From Streptomyces fuscichromogenes (lineage in GTDB: Bacteria > Actinomycetota > Actinomycetes > Streptomycetales > Streptomycetaceae): 64,000 nt of DNA. The position numbers and the translations under genes are program-made. The stretch covers positions 160,477-224,476 of the forward strand of contig NZ_BMML01000015.1 in NCBI RefSeq assembly GCF_014645815.1. The letters run 5' to 3'. Positions within the stretch are counted from its first letter, which is position 1. Every line of letters starts with the position of its first letter. A model generated the notes under the pieces. The model was not told where the DNA came from, did no database searches, and saw nothing but the letters and a program-made list of their open reading frames with translations. Positions 53,723-62,826 of the stretch are shown in pieces.

Positions 53723-54311
53723 GCACGCGGACCGGACGGCGGGCCTCGCGCACACCGCTCCCCTGGCGGTGAAGATCCTGATCGCCGGCGGGTTCGGTGT
53801 CGGGAAGACGACCCTGGTCGGCGCGGTGAGCGAGGTCGCCCCGCTGCACACCGAGGAGTACCTGACCCGGGCCAGCATCGGCGTGGACGACCTGGACGGG
53901 GTGAACGGCAAGTTCACCACCACCGTCGCGCTGGACTTCGGGCGGATCACCATCAGCGGCGACCTCGTGGTCTACCTGTTCGGCACCCCCGGCCAGGAGC
54001 GCTTCTGGTTCATGTGGAACGACCTGGTCAACGGGGCGATGGGCGCGGTGGTCCTGGTCGACACCCGGCGACTGGAGGTGAGCTTCGCCTCGATCGACTT
54101 CTTCGAGAGCCGCGGCATCCCCTTCGTGGTGGGCGTCAACTGCTTCCACGGGGTCCGTGACCGGACGGCGGAGGAGATCCGCGCGGCACTCGCCCTCGAC
54201 CCCCAGGTGCCGCTGGTGCTCTGCGACGCCCGCGACCGGGGGGACGGCCGCGATGTGCTGCTGGCGCTCGTCGACCACTTGATGGCCGGTCGGTCCGCCA
54301 CGTCCGTGTAG
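53703..54311 (+). CDS. cvnD: Conservon small GTPase CvnD
   Basis: A 202-residue Ras-like ATP/GTP-binding protein of the conservon type. G1 is GGFGVGKTTLV (about 29-39), G3 is LFGTPGQERFWFMW, and the N/TKxD-like region is VVGVNCFHG, which departs from canonical G4 as usual for CvnD. It is the output of the cvnABCD module and is followed by a strong hairpin (54322-54355). Confidence 0.95.
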   Translation: MDFASSEHADRTAGLAHTAPLAVKILIAGGFGVGKTTLVGAVSEVAPLHTEEYLTRASIGVDDLDGVNGKFTTTVALDFGRITISGDLVVYLFGTPGQERFWFMWNDLVNGAMGAVVLVDTRRLEVSFASIDFFESRGIPFVVGVNCFHGVRDRTAEEIRAALALDPQVPLVLCDARDRGDGRDVLLALVDHLMAGRSATSV

Positions 54312-54321
54312 GCGCGTCCCG

Positions 54322-54355
54322 GGCCGGGGCGGGGGCCGAGCCCACCGCCCCGGCC
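54322..54355. terminator. Hairpin terminator after the conservon
   Basis: GGCCGGGGCGG and CCGCCCCGGCC form a perfect 11-bp stem with a 12-base loop, 11 bases after the cvnD stop codon. Confidence 0.8.
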
Positions 54356-54488
54356 GGACGTGAATGCGGAGTGCCGTTCTCGAATGTGCGGTGGTGACTT
54401 ATTCAGGGCTGAGCGGAGAAGGTGTCCGCGTACTCCGGAAAGGCCGCTCGGCAACTGTTCACGGAATGACGAAACGGACCGCGCGGTT

Positions 54489-55061
54489 TCATCCCAGCTG
54501 CCGGTAACGGCCCCGGAAATACATCAGCGGGCCGCCTTCCGCGCTCGGCAGTTCGGCGGTCAGGACGCGGCCGATGACGAGGGTGTGGTCACCGGCCGCC
54601 ACCCGCTGTTCGGTACGGCACTCCAGGGTCGCGAGGGCGCCGCCGACCAGCGGGGCGCCGCTGGCCTCGCCGCGGACGTACGGGATGTCCTCGAAGAGCA
54701 GGCGGTCGCTGATGCGGCCCTTCATCGCGAAGCGGCCGGCGATGTGCCGCTGGCTCTCGGTGAGCACGGAGACCGCCCACCGCGGCTGTTCGTCCAGCAG
54801 GTCGTCCATCCGGGAGCCCTCACGCAGGCTGACCAGCACCAACGGCGGGTCGAGGGAGACCGACAGGAATGCGGTGGCGGTCATGCCGACGTCCTCGCCG
54901 GCCGGTGCCAGCGGGTCGTCCGGGTCCAGCGGCGGCTCCTGCGCGGTCACCAGGACCACACCGGCGGCCAGCCGGGACATGGCGGCCTTGAACGCGTCGT
55001 TGCTCACCCCCACAGCATGCCCGGTGGCTTCTGCGGCGGAGGCGGAGGGAGTCTTCAGCAC
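54489..55061 (-). CDS. Flavin reductase-like FMN-binding protein
   Basis: A 190-residue protein of the flavin reductase (FMN-binding split barrel) family: AMSRLAAGVVLVTAQ, VGMTATAFLSVSLDPPLVLVSL, FAMKGRISDRLLFED and the C-terminal PLMYFRGRYRQL are diagnostic. Such proteins supply reduced flavin to monooxygenases or act in redox balance. No oxygenase partner is adjacent. A GTG at 55007 (VSNDAFKAAM) may be the true start, since family members often begin there. Confidence 0.88.
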   Translation of the reverse strand: MLKTPSASAAEATGHAVGVSNDAFKAAMSRLAAGVVLVTAQEPPLDPDDPLAPAGEDVGMTATAFLSVSLDPPLVLVSLREGSRMDDLLDEQPRWAVSVLTESQRHIAGRFAMKGRISDRLLFEDIPYVRGEASGAPLVGGALATLECRTEQRVAAGDHTLVIGRVLTAELPSAEGGPLMYFRGRYRQLG

Positions 55062-55398
55062 GCCGGAAACGCTAGTGTCGGACCCGGCGCGGCCACATCG
55101 GCCATCGGCCCGAGCCGGGTCCTAGGACCAAGGGCGGGCAAGTGCGGGACAAGGGCGCGTCGAAGGGCCGTAACGTGCATCATGTGCACACGCCCGCAAA
55201 GGCTGTGTTCAGTAAACACACAGGGAAAACGCAGAAACTCCACTCAATTGTTCACGTTCTCCTGTGACTTGAGTCACAAGAGGTGCGAATTGTTGACCCT
55301 GTGTACCGAGTGGGCAGCGCGCTGTGATTCAGTGGCTGGGAAAAGTAGCGCCGAAGCAGACCCTTGATTCGCTGCGAGGTCTCGGGGGGAGGGCGAGC
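55062..55398. promoter_or_regulatory. cdgB upstream region with two inverted repeats
   Basis: A gene-free stretch of 337 bases. It holds TGTGTT-CAGTA-AACACA (55204-55220) and a perfect TGTGACT-TG-AGTCACA palindrome (55263-55278). The cdgB gene of S. coelicolor is a known BldD target. ACACAGGG at 55217-55224 partly fits the BldD consensus, while the second palindrome looks like a different operator (FNR/CRP-like half-sites TGTGA/TCACA). The strong ribosome binding site GGGGGGAGGG lies at 55384-55393. Confidence 0.55.
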
Positions 55399-57054
55399 AT
55401 GGAGACCGAGTCGGAGCCCTACGTCCGTCTTGCGTCCCTGCGACAGCTGCACCAGGTCATGGCCGACATGAACACGGCCCGCAGCCTGGCGGACACATTG
55501 CAGACCGTCGCCGACGGCGTGATCACCGCTCTCGGTTACGAGATGGCGTGCGTCAACCTCGTACGCCCCTCCGAGGGCGACCTGGTCGTCGCCGCCTTCT
55601 CCGGCAACTCCGCCGCCGAGGCCCTGATCACCGGCCGCGTCGGCTCCCGGGAGTCCTGGGACCGGCGGCTGAACATGGGCGAGAAGTGGGGCGACCTCGT
55701 CTTCATACCGCACACCGAGGGCTGGGTCCTCGACGACGACGACGTCCCGCAGTGGTACACCGACGGCCCCGCGCCCCGCTTCGAGGACGAGTGGCACCCC
55801 TCCGACCGGCTCTTCGCCCCGATGTACACGCCCGGCATATCGGGCAGCTCCTGCGGCGAACTGCTCGGCGTGATCTCCGTCGACCGCCCGCGCAACGGCC
55901 GGCACCCCGGCGCCTGGGGCCGTGAGGCCCTCCAGATGTACGCCTTCCAGGCCGCGATCGCGATCAGCAACGCCCGGCTGCGCGCCAACATGCAGCGCGC
56001 CCTGGTCCGCCTGGAGCGCGAGCAGCAGGCCCTGCGCGCCAGCGAGGAGAGCTTCCGGCAGGCCTTCGAGTACGCCCCGTCCGGCATGGCGATAGCCGAG
56101 ATGGGCGGCGACCAGCACGGCCGAATACTGCGCAGCAACGACGCGCTCTGCCGGCTCCTGGGCCGCCCCGCCTCCGCGATGCGCCGCTACGCCTTCTCCG
56201 ACCTGGTCCACCCCGAGGACATCGGCACCCTGCTCCGCACCTCCGCGGAGGGCGGCCGCGCCGAGCTCCGCCTGGGCCGCCGCGACGGCACCTACGTCTG
56301 GGTCTCCCTGCGCAACTCCGTCGTCGCCGACGCGGCCGACGGCCCCCGCTTCCTCCTCACCCACGTCGAGGACATAGAGGAACGCAAGCGCCGCGAGCTC
56401 CAGCTCGCCCACCGCGCCTCCCACGACTCCCTCACCGGCCTTCCGAACTCCGCCGAGCTGCGCTCCCGGCTCTCCTCCCGGCTCTGCCGGCGCGCCGAGG
56501 CCGACGGCGCCCTGGAGTCCCTGGACGCGGCCTACGGCCACCCCGCCTACGACGCCAACGGCCACGGCTTCGACTTCGCGGGCGTCACGCCGTCCTACGA
56601 GGGCTACGACCACCACGTGCACACCATCGCCCCCGAGCACGGCCGTGACGACGGCGCCAAGGGGCTCGCGGTGCTCTTCTGCGACCTCGACGGCTTCAAG
56701 TCCATCAACGACCGGTTCGGGCACAACGCGGGCGACGCGGTCCTCATCGAGGTCGCCCGGCGGCTGACCCGGGGTGTCCGGGACGGCGACACGGTGGCCC
56801 GGCTCGGCGGCGACGAGTTCGTGATCCTCGCCGACGGCCTCGGCAACGCCGACGCCCAGGACCTCGCGGTACGCCTGCGCAACGAGATCATCCAGCCGAT
56901 CCGCGCCGAGGGCCGGGCCGTCCGGGTGGGCGCCAGCTTCGGCATCGGCTGGGCGCACTGCGGCATGACGGCGGACGAAGTCCTGAAATCCGCCGACGAG
57001 CGGATGTACGTAGAGAAACGATCTCGTCCCAAAGCACATCGACGTGCCGGATGA
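55399..57054 (+). CDS. cdgB: GAF-PAS-GGDEF diguanylate cyclase CdgB
   Basis: A 551-residue c-di-GMP synthase. The N-terminal GAF domain (about 20-190) is followed by a PAS domain (EESFRQAFEYAPSGMAIAE..., about 215-335) and a GGDEF domain with RLGGDEFVIL and FCDLDGFKSINDRFGHNAGD; the catalytic GGDEF is intact. No EAL domain is present. In S. coelicolor CdgB influences aerial development and is repressed by BldD. The ATG at 55399 is chosen over the GTG at 55324 because of the GGGGGGAGGG binding site directly upstream. There is a long insert in the early GGDEF region (RAEADGALESLDAAYGHPAY...). Confidence 0.93.
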   Translation: METESEPYVRLASLRQLHQVMADMNTARSLADTLQTVADGVITALGYEMACVNLVRPSEGDLVVAAFSGNSAAEALITGRVGSRESWDRRLNMGEKWGDLVFIPHTEGWVLDDDDVPQWYTDGPAPRFEDEWHPSDRLFAPMYTPGISGSSCGELLGVISVDRPRNGRHPGAWGREALQMYAFQAAIAISNARLRANMQRALVRLEREQQALRASEESFRQAFEYAPSGMAIAEMGGDQHGRILRSNDALCRLLGRPASAMRRYAFSDLVHPEDIGTLLRTSAEGGRAELRLGRRDGTYVWVSLRNSVVADAADGPRFLLTHVEDIEERKRRELQLAHRASHDSLTGLPNSAELRSRLSSRLCRRAEADGALESLDAAYGHPAYDANGHGFDFAGVTPSYEGYDHHVHTIAPEHGRDDGAKGLAVLFCDLDGFKSINDRFGHNAGDAVLIEVARRLTRGVRDGDTVARLGGDEFVILADGLGNADAQDLAVRLRNEIIQPIRAEGRAVRVGASFGIGWAHCGMTADEVLKSADERMYVEKRSRPKAHRRAG

Positions 57055-57172
57055 TGCGCAGGTCAGTGTGCTGATGCGGTCTGAGTCACCTGTTTGGCTC
57101 AGCCAGACCGGGTAGGCTCGACCTTCACTACCTGTACCGCATCCGCCCGCACCTGTTGAGGAGTACCAAGGG

Positions 57173-58108
57173 ATGACGCCCGGCGACAACGGCGCGAGCA
57201 CGCCCGAGGACGACGACCCGTTCGGCTACCTGTACGCCGATGGTCAGGCCAGAGGCGCCCAGCCGCCGTCCGGCTCCGGTGGTTACGGCTACCCGAACGC
57301 CGTCAGCAGAGTGCGCCCGGTCGGCGAGCGTACGTACGGCGGCCCCCAGCAGGCACCGCAGGCGCAGCAGTACGGCGGCCAGACCATTCCGCAGCAGCAG
57401 CCGAACGCGGCCTACCAGGCCCCGGAGACCTTCCCGGGCGGCGCCCCGACCGGCCACCAGGCCCCGCAGAACCCCGGCCGCGGCCGGGGCCCGAACACCA
57501 AGGGCCTCCTCATCGGCGCCGTCGCGGTCGTCGCCGCCGTCGTCATCGGCATCAGCGTCGCGATGCTGAACGGCAACGGCGACGACAACAAGGCCAGCGG
57601 CGGCTCCTCCCCGTCCACGTCCGCGTCCCAGAGCGCCTCTCCGTCCCCGTCGAGCACCAGCTCGGTGTCGGCGTCCGGCGATATCGCGCCGGTCGACGCG
57701 AAGACCTTCCGTCTGGACGGCGGCGCGAGCACGGCCTCGGACGTCAAGGGCGCGAAGGCCGAGGGCGGCATCTACGTCACCAACTTCAGCCAGACCGGCG
57801 CCGGCGTCACCTGGACGGTCAACGGCATCCCGGCGGACGGTCTCTACACCGTCTTCGCGCACTACAGCGCCGTGCAGGACCAGGCCATGACGCTGTCCAT
57901 CAACGGCAAGACGTTCGGCAGCAAGTTCCCCCTGAAGAACTACACGGGCCAGAGCGACCCGACCAAGGCCTGGACGACGAGCTACACGTACCCCACCCTC
58001 ACCAAGGGCACCAACGTCATCTCCCTGTCCTGCCAGAGCGGCGACAGCTGCGACGTCCTGCTGGACCAGATGTGGCTGAGGCAGGGCAAGCACACCAACA
58101 AGGACTAG
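57173..58108 (+). CDS. Single-pass membrane protein with CBM35-like extracytoplasmic domain
   Basis: A 311-residue protein. It has a proline/glutamine/glycine-rich cytoplasmic N-terminus (1-105), one membrane segment (LLIGAVAVVAAVVIGISVAML, about 111-131), a Ser-rich linker (142-165), then an extracellular beta-sandwich like CBM35/CBM6 (DAKTFRLDGGAS... SCDVLLDQMWLRQG). The domain type binds sugars or cell-wall glycans. GAGGAG upstream supports the ATG at 57173. It is downstream of cdgB but has its own 118-base gap, so it may have a separate promoter. Confidence 0.8.
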   Translation: MTPGDNGASTPEDDDPFGYLYADGQARGAQPPSGSGGYGYPNAVSRVRPVGERTYGGPQQAPQAQQYGGQTIPQQQPNAAYQAPETFPGGAPTGHQAPQNPGRGRGPNTKGLLIGAVAVVAAVVIGISVAMLNGNGDDNKASGGSSPSTSASQSASPSPSSTSSVSASGDIAPVDAKTFRLDGGASTASDVKGAKAEGGIYVTNFSQTGAGVTWTVNGIPADGLYTVFAHYSAVQDQAMTLSINGKTFGSKFPLKNYTGQSDPTKAWTTSYTYPTLTKGTNVISLSCQSGDSCDVLLDQMWLRQGKHTNKD

Positions 58109-58200
58109 GCGGGTCCGGCAGCGCCCCCGAGGACCGCTCGACCAGCCACGACGGTGCCGCAGCCGCCGGACGGCACAGCGCGGCACGTCCGGCGCAGCGC

Positions 58201-59130
58201 TCAGGCGGCCGTCGTCCCGCCGGTCACCGTGACCTGGCCGAGCAGCTTCTCGTAGGCCGCCCGGTCGAACTCGCCCGCCGCCGGGGCCCGTACCGTCGCC
58301 GCGGACAGGGCCACCGCGCGGGTCAGGCGGTCCGGCCACGGGAGTTGTTCGACCAGGCCGGAGAGCAGGCCGGCCACCGCCGAGTCGCCCGCGCCGGTCG
58401 GGTTGCCGTGTTCCCGGGCGGGCGGGGTGGCCCGCCAGCGGCCCTCCGGGGTGAGCGCCAGCAGGCCCTGCGGGCCCAGCGAGGCGATGACCGTGCGGGC
58501 GCCGCGTCCGCGGGCGTCCTGGGTGGCGCGTATCGGGTCGTGGGAGCCGGTCAGTTCGGCCAGTTCGGCGGCGTTCGGCTTGACCAGGTCCGGGCGGGCC
58601 GCCACCCCGCGGCGCAGCGGCTCCCCGCCGGTGTCGAGGAGGACGGGCACGGCGGCGGCCCGCGCGGTCTTCACCAGCCCCGCGTACGCCCCCACCGGCA
58701 CCCCCGGCGGCAGGCTGCCGCACAGTGCCACCGCCGAGGCTCCGGCGAGCAGTTCCTCGTAGTGGTCCAGGAAGGCGCCCCACTCGGCGGGCGCTATCTG
58801 CGGGCCAGGCTCGTTCAACTGGGTGGTGTCACCCGTCAGTTCGTCCACGACGGCGATGGTGCGCCGGGTCGCCCCGGCGACCGGCAGCAGCGCGTCCACC
58901 ACCCCTGACGTCTCCGCCAGCCGCTCCCGTACCGCCCGCCCGGTGGCCCCGCCCGCGAAGCCGGTCACCGTCGCCCCGTGCCCCAGCGCGGCCAGCACCC
59001 GGGCCACGTTCACCCCTTTGCCGCCCGGCCGTTCGGCCACGGCCGAGACCCGGTGCGAGGCGTGCGGACGCAGTGCGCCGACCCGGTACGTGATGTCCAG
59101 GGCGGTGTTGAGCGTGACGGTGAGGATCAC
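58201..59130 (-). CDS. PfkB-family sugar kinase, 1-phosphofructokinase-like
   Basis: A 309-residue PfkB kinase. It starts VILTVTLNTALDITYRV, carries GGKGVNVARVLAALG (signature 1) and GNPTGAGDSAVAGLLSGL (signature 2, with the catalytic Asp in GAGD). The pattern is that of 1-phosphofructokinase/tagatose-6-phosphate kinase-type proteins. GAGGGAGG sits eight bases before the GTG at 59130. It lies downstream of nagA on the same strand with a 106-base gap, so it may be co-expressed with amino sugar catabolism genes. Confidence 0.9.
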   Translation of the reverse strand: MILTVTLNTALDITYRVGALRPHASHRVSAVAERPGGKGVNVARVLAALGHGATVTGFAGGATGRAVRERLAETSGVVDALLPVAGATRRTIAVVDELTGDTTQLNEPGPQIAPAEWGAFLDHYEELLAGASAVALCGSLPPGVPVGAYAGLVKTARAAAVPVLLDTGGEPLRRGVAARPDLVKPNAAELAELTGSHDPIRATQDARGRGARTVIASLGPQGLLALTPEGRWRATPPAREHGNPTGAGDSAVAGLLSGLVEQLPWPDRLTRAVALSAATVRAPAAGEFDRAAYEKLLGQVTVTGGTTAA

Positions 59131-59236
59131 CGGGCGACCTCCCTCGCATGTGCCCGTGCCGTCCGATGGGGGACCACGATCATGCCAAAGAGACGGCGAC
59201 CGGCCTAGGTCGCCGTCTCCCAAGAGGTGGCTTTCG

Positions 59237-60463
59237 TCAGGACAGTTCGGGTGCGACCACCCAAGTGCCCTTCCGCATCACGCCCTTCAGCGTGAAGTCC
59301 GCGTCCAGGACGAGCAGGTCCGCGTCCTTGCCGGGTTCCAGGGAGCCGACCCGGTCGTAGAGGCCCAGCAGGCGGGCCGGGTTGGCGGACAGTGCGGCGA
59401 CGGCGTGCTCGACGGGGAGCCGGTCCACCGTCACCGCCCGCCGCAGCGCGCGGTCCAGCGTCAGCGTGGACCCGGCGATGGCACCGCTGTCCGCGAGCCG
59501 GGCCACCCCGTCGGAGACCTCCACCTCCAGCGGGCCCAGCAGATAGCGGCCGTCGCCGAAGCCGGCCGCGTCCATCGCGTCCGTGATGAACGCGACCCGG
59601 TCCGGGCCCGCGTGGCGGAAGGCCAACTGGAGCGCGGCGGGGTGCAGATGGGTGCCGTCGTTGATGAGCTCGACCGTGACCCGCTCGTCCTCCAGGAGGG
59701 CGGTGATCGGGCCGGGCGCGCGGTGGCCGATCTGCGGCATCGCGTTGAAGAGGTGGGTGGCGACCGTGGCGCCCGCGTCGATCGCCTCGACCGTCTGCTC
59801 GTAGGTCGCGTCCGTGTGGCCGACGGCGGCGATCACGCCGTGCTCCGCGAGGAGCCGTACCGAGTCGATGCCGCCGGGGAGTTCGGTGGCGAGGGTGACC
59901 ATCTTGGCGTGCCCGCGCGCCGCGTCGACCAGCTTGCGGACCTCCGCCGGGTCCGGGTCCCGCAGCAGCGCCTCGGAGTGGGCGCCCTTGCGGCACGGGG
60001 AGATGAAGGGGCCCTCGAAGTGGATGCCGGCGATCTCGCCCTGCTCGGCGAGTTCGGAGAGCAGGCCGGCCTGGCGGGCCAGGGTGTCCATCTCGTCGGT
60101 GACGGTGGAGACGACGAGCGTGGTGGTGCCGTGCAGGCGGTGCGTGTGGACGCCGGTGAGGACCTGGTCCGCGGTGCCGGAGCTGAAGGAGGCTCCGCCG
60201 CCGCCGTGGTTGTGCAGGTCGACGAAGCCGGGCAGGAGCCAGTGGCCGGTGAGGTCGATGAGCTGCGCGTTCTCGGGGGCGTCGGCGGTGATTTTCGTGC
60301 CGTCGACGACCATGCGTCCCCTGTCGACCACTCCGGTCGGGAGGACTGTTCGGGCACCGTCGAGGATCAGACCGTTCGACCCCGGCTGCGAGTGCGTGGT
60401 GGCTGGTCGCGCAGTTCCCCGCGCCCCTGAGGGGGCGCTGTAGTCACGCTCGTTTGCAGCCAT
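59237..60463 (-). CDS. nagA: N-acetylglucosamine-6-phosphate deacetylase with repeat-encoded N-terminal extension
   Basis: A 408-residue amidohydrolase that converts GlcNAc-6-P to GlcN-6-P and acetate. Motifs: VDLHNHGGGG, HFEGPFIS, VGHTDAT, HLFNAM, DGTHLHP and FITDAMDAAG. The first ~30 residues (SAPSGARGTARPATTHS) are unlike NagA and come from the short palindromic repeat at 60397-60439 being read in frame. GGAGGTAA eight bases before the ATG at 60463, and the TGATG overlap with the nagK stop, confirm this start. Expression is coupled to nagK and probably repressed by DasR through sites at 61435-61468. Confidence 0.95.
   Translation of the reverse strand: MAANERDYSAPSGARGTARPATTHSQPGSNGLILDGARTVLPTGVVDRGRMVVDGTKITADAPENAQLIDLTGHWLLPGFVDLHNHGGGGASFSSGTADQVLTGVHTHRLHGTTTLVVSTVTDEMDTLARQAGLLSELAEQGEIAGIHFEGPFISPCRKGAHSEALLRDPDPAEVRKLVDAARGHAKMVTLATELPGGIDSVRLLAEHGVIAAVGHTDATYEQTVEAIDAGATVATHLFNAMPQIGHRAPGPITALLEDERVTVELINDGTHLHPAALQLAFRHAGPDRVAFITDAMDAAGFGDGRYLLGPLEVEVSDGVARLADSGAIAGSTLTLDRALRRAVTVDRLPVEHAVAALSANPARLLGLYDRVGSLEPGKDADLLVLDADFTLKGVMRKGTWVVAPELS
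60397..60439 (-). repeat. Short palindromic Streptomyces repeat, copy 2 (inside nagA)
   Basis: On the minus strand it reads AGCGCCCCCTCAGGGGCGC then GGGGAACTGCGCGACCAGCC, like the copies at 34856 and 63091. It lies just after the nagA start codon and is translated as part of the protein. Confidence 0.85.
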
Positions 60464-61407
60464 CAGGGGGTTACCTCCGGTGTGGTCGTCGTCGTCTTCA
60501 ACAGGTCCTGGGCGAGCAGGCCCGCCCCCAGGCAGCCGGCCGTGTCTCCCAGCGCGGCCGGGACGATGGCCGGCAGCTTCTGGAACGTCACCCGGTCCTC
60601 CACCGCCTCCCGCAGCGGCTCGAACAGCACGCTCCCCGCCTCCGCCAGGCCGCCGCCGACGATGAGGACCCGCGGGTCCAGCAGGGTGAGGGCCGTCACC
60701 AGGCCGTCGGCGAGCGCGGCCAGCGCCTCCTCCCACACCCGGACGGCGTTCGGGTCGCCGGACGTGACCGCCTTGGCGCAGTCCGCCGCGTCCGCGTCCG
60801 GGCCGCCGCCGGCCCTCGCCCAGGCCTCGCTCACCGCGGCCGCCGACGCGTACCGCTCCAGACAGCCGCGCTGCCCGCACGGACAGGGGGCGCCCTGCGG
60901 TCGTACGACGACATGGCCGATCTCGCCCGCGAAGCCGTGCGCACCCGGCTCCACCCGGCCGTCCAGGCCGAAGCCGCCCGCGATGCCGGTGCCGAGGGCC
61001 ACGAAGAAGAAGCGGTCCGCGCCCCGGCCCGCACCCAGCCGGCCCTCCGCCAGGGCGCCGGTGCGCACGTCGTGGCCGAGGGCGACCGGGATGCCCAGGC
61101 GGTCGGCGAGCAGGGCGCGCAGCGGGACGTCGCGCCAGCCGAGGTTGGCCGCGTAGACCGCGACGCCGGCGTCCTCGTCCACGATTCCCGGGACGGCGAG
61201 ACCGGCCGCCGACGCCGGCTCGCCGAGCTGCTGCTCGCCGTACGCCCGCAGTTCGGCGGCGAAGTCGAGGATGGCGGCGACGACGGCGTCGGGTCCGCGG
61301 TCCCGGCCGGTCGCGCGGCGGTCCTGGTGGAGCAGCTCGCCGTCCGGGCCGACCAGGGCGGCCTTCATTCCGGTGCCGCCCACGTCCAGGGCGATGACAT
61401 GTCTCAC
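60463..61407 (-). CDS. nagK: ROK-family N-acetylglucosamine kinase
   Basis: A 314-residue ROK kinase. The ATP-binding ALDVGGTGMKAALVG is at the N-terminus, the catalytic Asp is in LGHDVR, and the zinc-binding CPCGQRGCLERYAS motif is complete. It phosphorylates GlcNAc at the 6-OH, feeding NagA encoded by the overlapping next gene. The divergent promoter region with two dre-like sites implies DasR repression. Confidence 0.93.
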   Translation of the reverse strand: MRHVIALDVGGTGMKAALVGPDGELLHQDRRATGRDRGPDAVVAAILDFAAELRAYGEQQLGEPASAAGLAVPGIVDEDAGVAVYAANLGWRDVPLRALLADRLGIPVALGHDVRTGALAEGRLGAGRGADRFFFVALGTGIAGGFGLDGRVEPGAHGFAGEIGHVVVRPQGAPCPCGQRGCLERYASAAAVSEAWARAGGGPDADAADCAKAVTSGDPNAVRVWEEALAALADGLVTALTLLDPRVLIVGGGLAEAGSVLFEPLREAVEDRVTFQKLPAIVPAALGDTAGCLGAGLLAQDLLKTTTTTPEVTP

Positions 61408-61434
61408 GGGGACAGTGTGGCCCGCCGACCCGCA

Positions 61435-61468
61435 AGAGGTCTAGTCCACTTGCGTGGTGTAGACCTTA
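61435..61468. promoter_or_regulatory. Two tandem dre-like DasR operator sites
   Basis: AGAGGTCTAGTCCACT (61435-61450) and CGTGGTGTAGACCTTA (61453-61468) each resemble the DasR-responsive element A(C/G)TGGTCTAGACCA(C/G)T with a few mismatches. They lie between the divergent nagK and sugar-binding lipoprotein genes and could control both. This agrees with the known DasR regulation of nagKA in S. coelicolor. Confidence 0.8.
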
Positions 61469-61516
61469 TTCGTCAGACATATTGAACGGCGAGACAGTTG
61501 GACAGGGGCAGCAGAC

Positions 61517-62809
61517 GTGCGGCGGCGTAGGGCAGGAATGATCGCGGTGGTGTCCGCAACGGGCATGACGGCGGTTCTCGGTGGATGCGGGACGACGGGA
61601 TCCTCGGACGTCACCCTCAGACTCGTCGCCGCCGACTACGGAGACTCCGCGGCCAACAGTTCCCAGAAGTACTGGGACAAGCTGGCCAAGGCGTACGAGG
61701 CCGGTCACCCCGGTGTGAAGGTCGACGTCAGCGTCTACTCGTGGAACGACGTCGACCGCAAGGTCAAGGACATGGTCGCGGCCGGTAAGGCCCCCGACCT
61801 GGCGCAGATCGGCTCGTACGCCGACTACGCGGCCGCCGGCAAGCTGTACGAGGCCGGTGACCTGCTCTCCATCCCGGTCCAGGCCGACTTCCCGTCCCAG
61901 CTCGCCGAGGCGGGCCAGTGGAACCACGCGCAGTACGGCATCCCGTTCGCCGCCTCCACGCGCGTCCTCTTCTACAACAAGACCCTCTTCTCCGAGGCCG
62001 GCATCACCACCCCGCCCACCACCTGGAGCGAGCTCGCGGCCGACGCGAAGGCGCTCAAGGCGGACGGCGTGAAGTACCCGTACGCGCTGCCGCTCGGCCC
62101 CGAGGAGGCGCAGGCGGAGACGATGCAGTGGCTGCTCAGCGGCGGCAGCGGCTACACCGACGACACCGGCAGCTACACGATCGACTCCACGGAGAACATC
62201 GACACCCTCACCTGGCTCAAGGACGAGCTGGTCGGCAAGGGCCTGACCGGTCCGACGGCCCCCGGCAGGCTGAACCGCGCGACCGCGTTCGCCGCCTTCG
62301 CCGACGGACAGGTCGGCATGCTCAACGGCCACCCCACGCTGATCAAGCAGGCCGAGAAGAAGGGCGTGAAGTTCGGCGCGGTCCCGATGCCCGCGCGGGC
62401 CGGCCAGAGCACCGCCACCGCCTCCATGGGCGTCGCCGACTGGATGGCGGCGTTCAGGCAGAACGGCCACGCCGAGCAGGTCGGCGACTTCCTGGACTAC
62501 GTCTACAGCGAGCAGAACGTCCTCGCCTTCTCCCGCGAGTACGGCCTGCTGCCCGTCACCACGTCCGCCTCCCAGACGATGACCGACTCCACCCGGGCGG
62601 AGGACAAGCAGCTGCGCCCCTTCCTGGAGCAGCTGCCCACCTCGGAGCTCTACCCCGCGGGCAAGACCTCCTGGGCCGCGATCAGCGCGGACATCAAGAA
62701 GCAGATCGGTACGGCGGTGAGCCCGACCGGCAATCCGACCGGGGTCCTCACCCGGCTCCAGGCGGAGGCGGCGACGGCGGACAGCCGCACGGCGGCGGCG
62801 ACCGGCTGA
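61517..62809 (+). CDS. ABC sugar-transporter substrate-binding lipoprotein
   Basis: A 430-residue extracytoplasmic solute-binding protein. A short Arg-rich start and a hydrophobic segment end in the lipobox VLGGC (Cys24), so the mature protein is lipid-anchored. The body is the MalE-like type 1 family (LAKAYEAGHPGVKVDV, APDLAQIGSYADYAAAGKL, GIPFAASTRVLFYNKTLF). No permease or ATPase genes are adjacent, which is common in Streptomyces where MsiK is shared. Its divergence from nagK across dre-like sites suggests an amino sugar ligand. Confidence 0.9.
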   Translation: MRRRRAGMIAVVSATGMTAVLGGCGTTGSSDVTLRLVAADYGDSAANSSQKYWDKLAKAYEAGHPGVKVDVSVYSWNDVDRKVKDMVAAGKAPDLAQIGSYADYAAAGKLYEAGDLLSIPVQADFPSQLAEAGQWNHAQYGIPFAASTRVLFYNKTLFSEAGITTPPTTWSELAADAKALKADGVKYPYALPLGPEEAQAETMQWLLSGGSGYTDDTGSYTIDSTENIDTLTWLKDELVGKGLTGPTAPGRLNRATAFAAFADGQVGMLNGHPTLIKQAEKKGVKFGAVPMPARAGQSTATASMGVADWMAAFRQNGHAEQVGDFLDYVYSEQNVLAFSREYGLLPVTTSASQTMTDSTRAEDKQLRPFLEQLPTSELYPAGKTSWAAISADIKKQIGTAVSPTGNPTGVLTRLQAEAATADSRTAAATG

Positions 62810-62826
62810 GCGCTACGGTTCTCACC

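Noticed and set aside
59464..61435. 732-codon frame running through nagK into nagA
   Set aside because: The upstream half is a shifted frame of nagK; nagA starts at the TGATG overlap at 60463 with a strong ribosome binding site.
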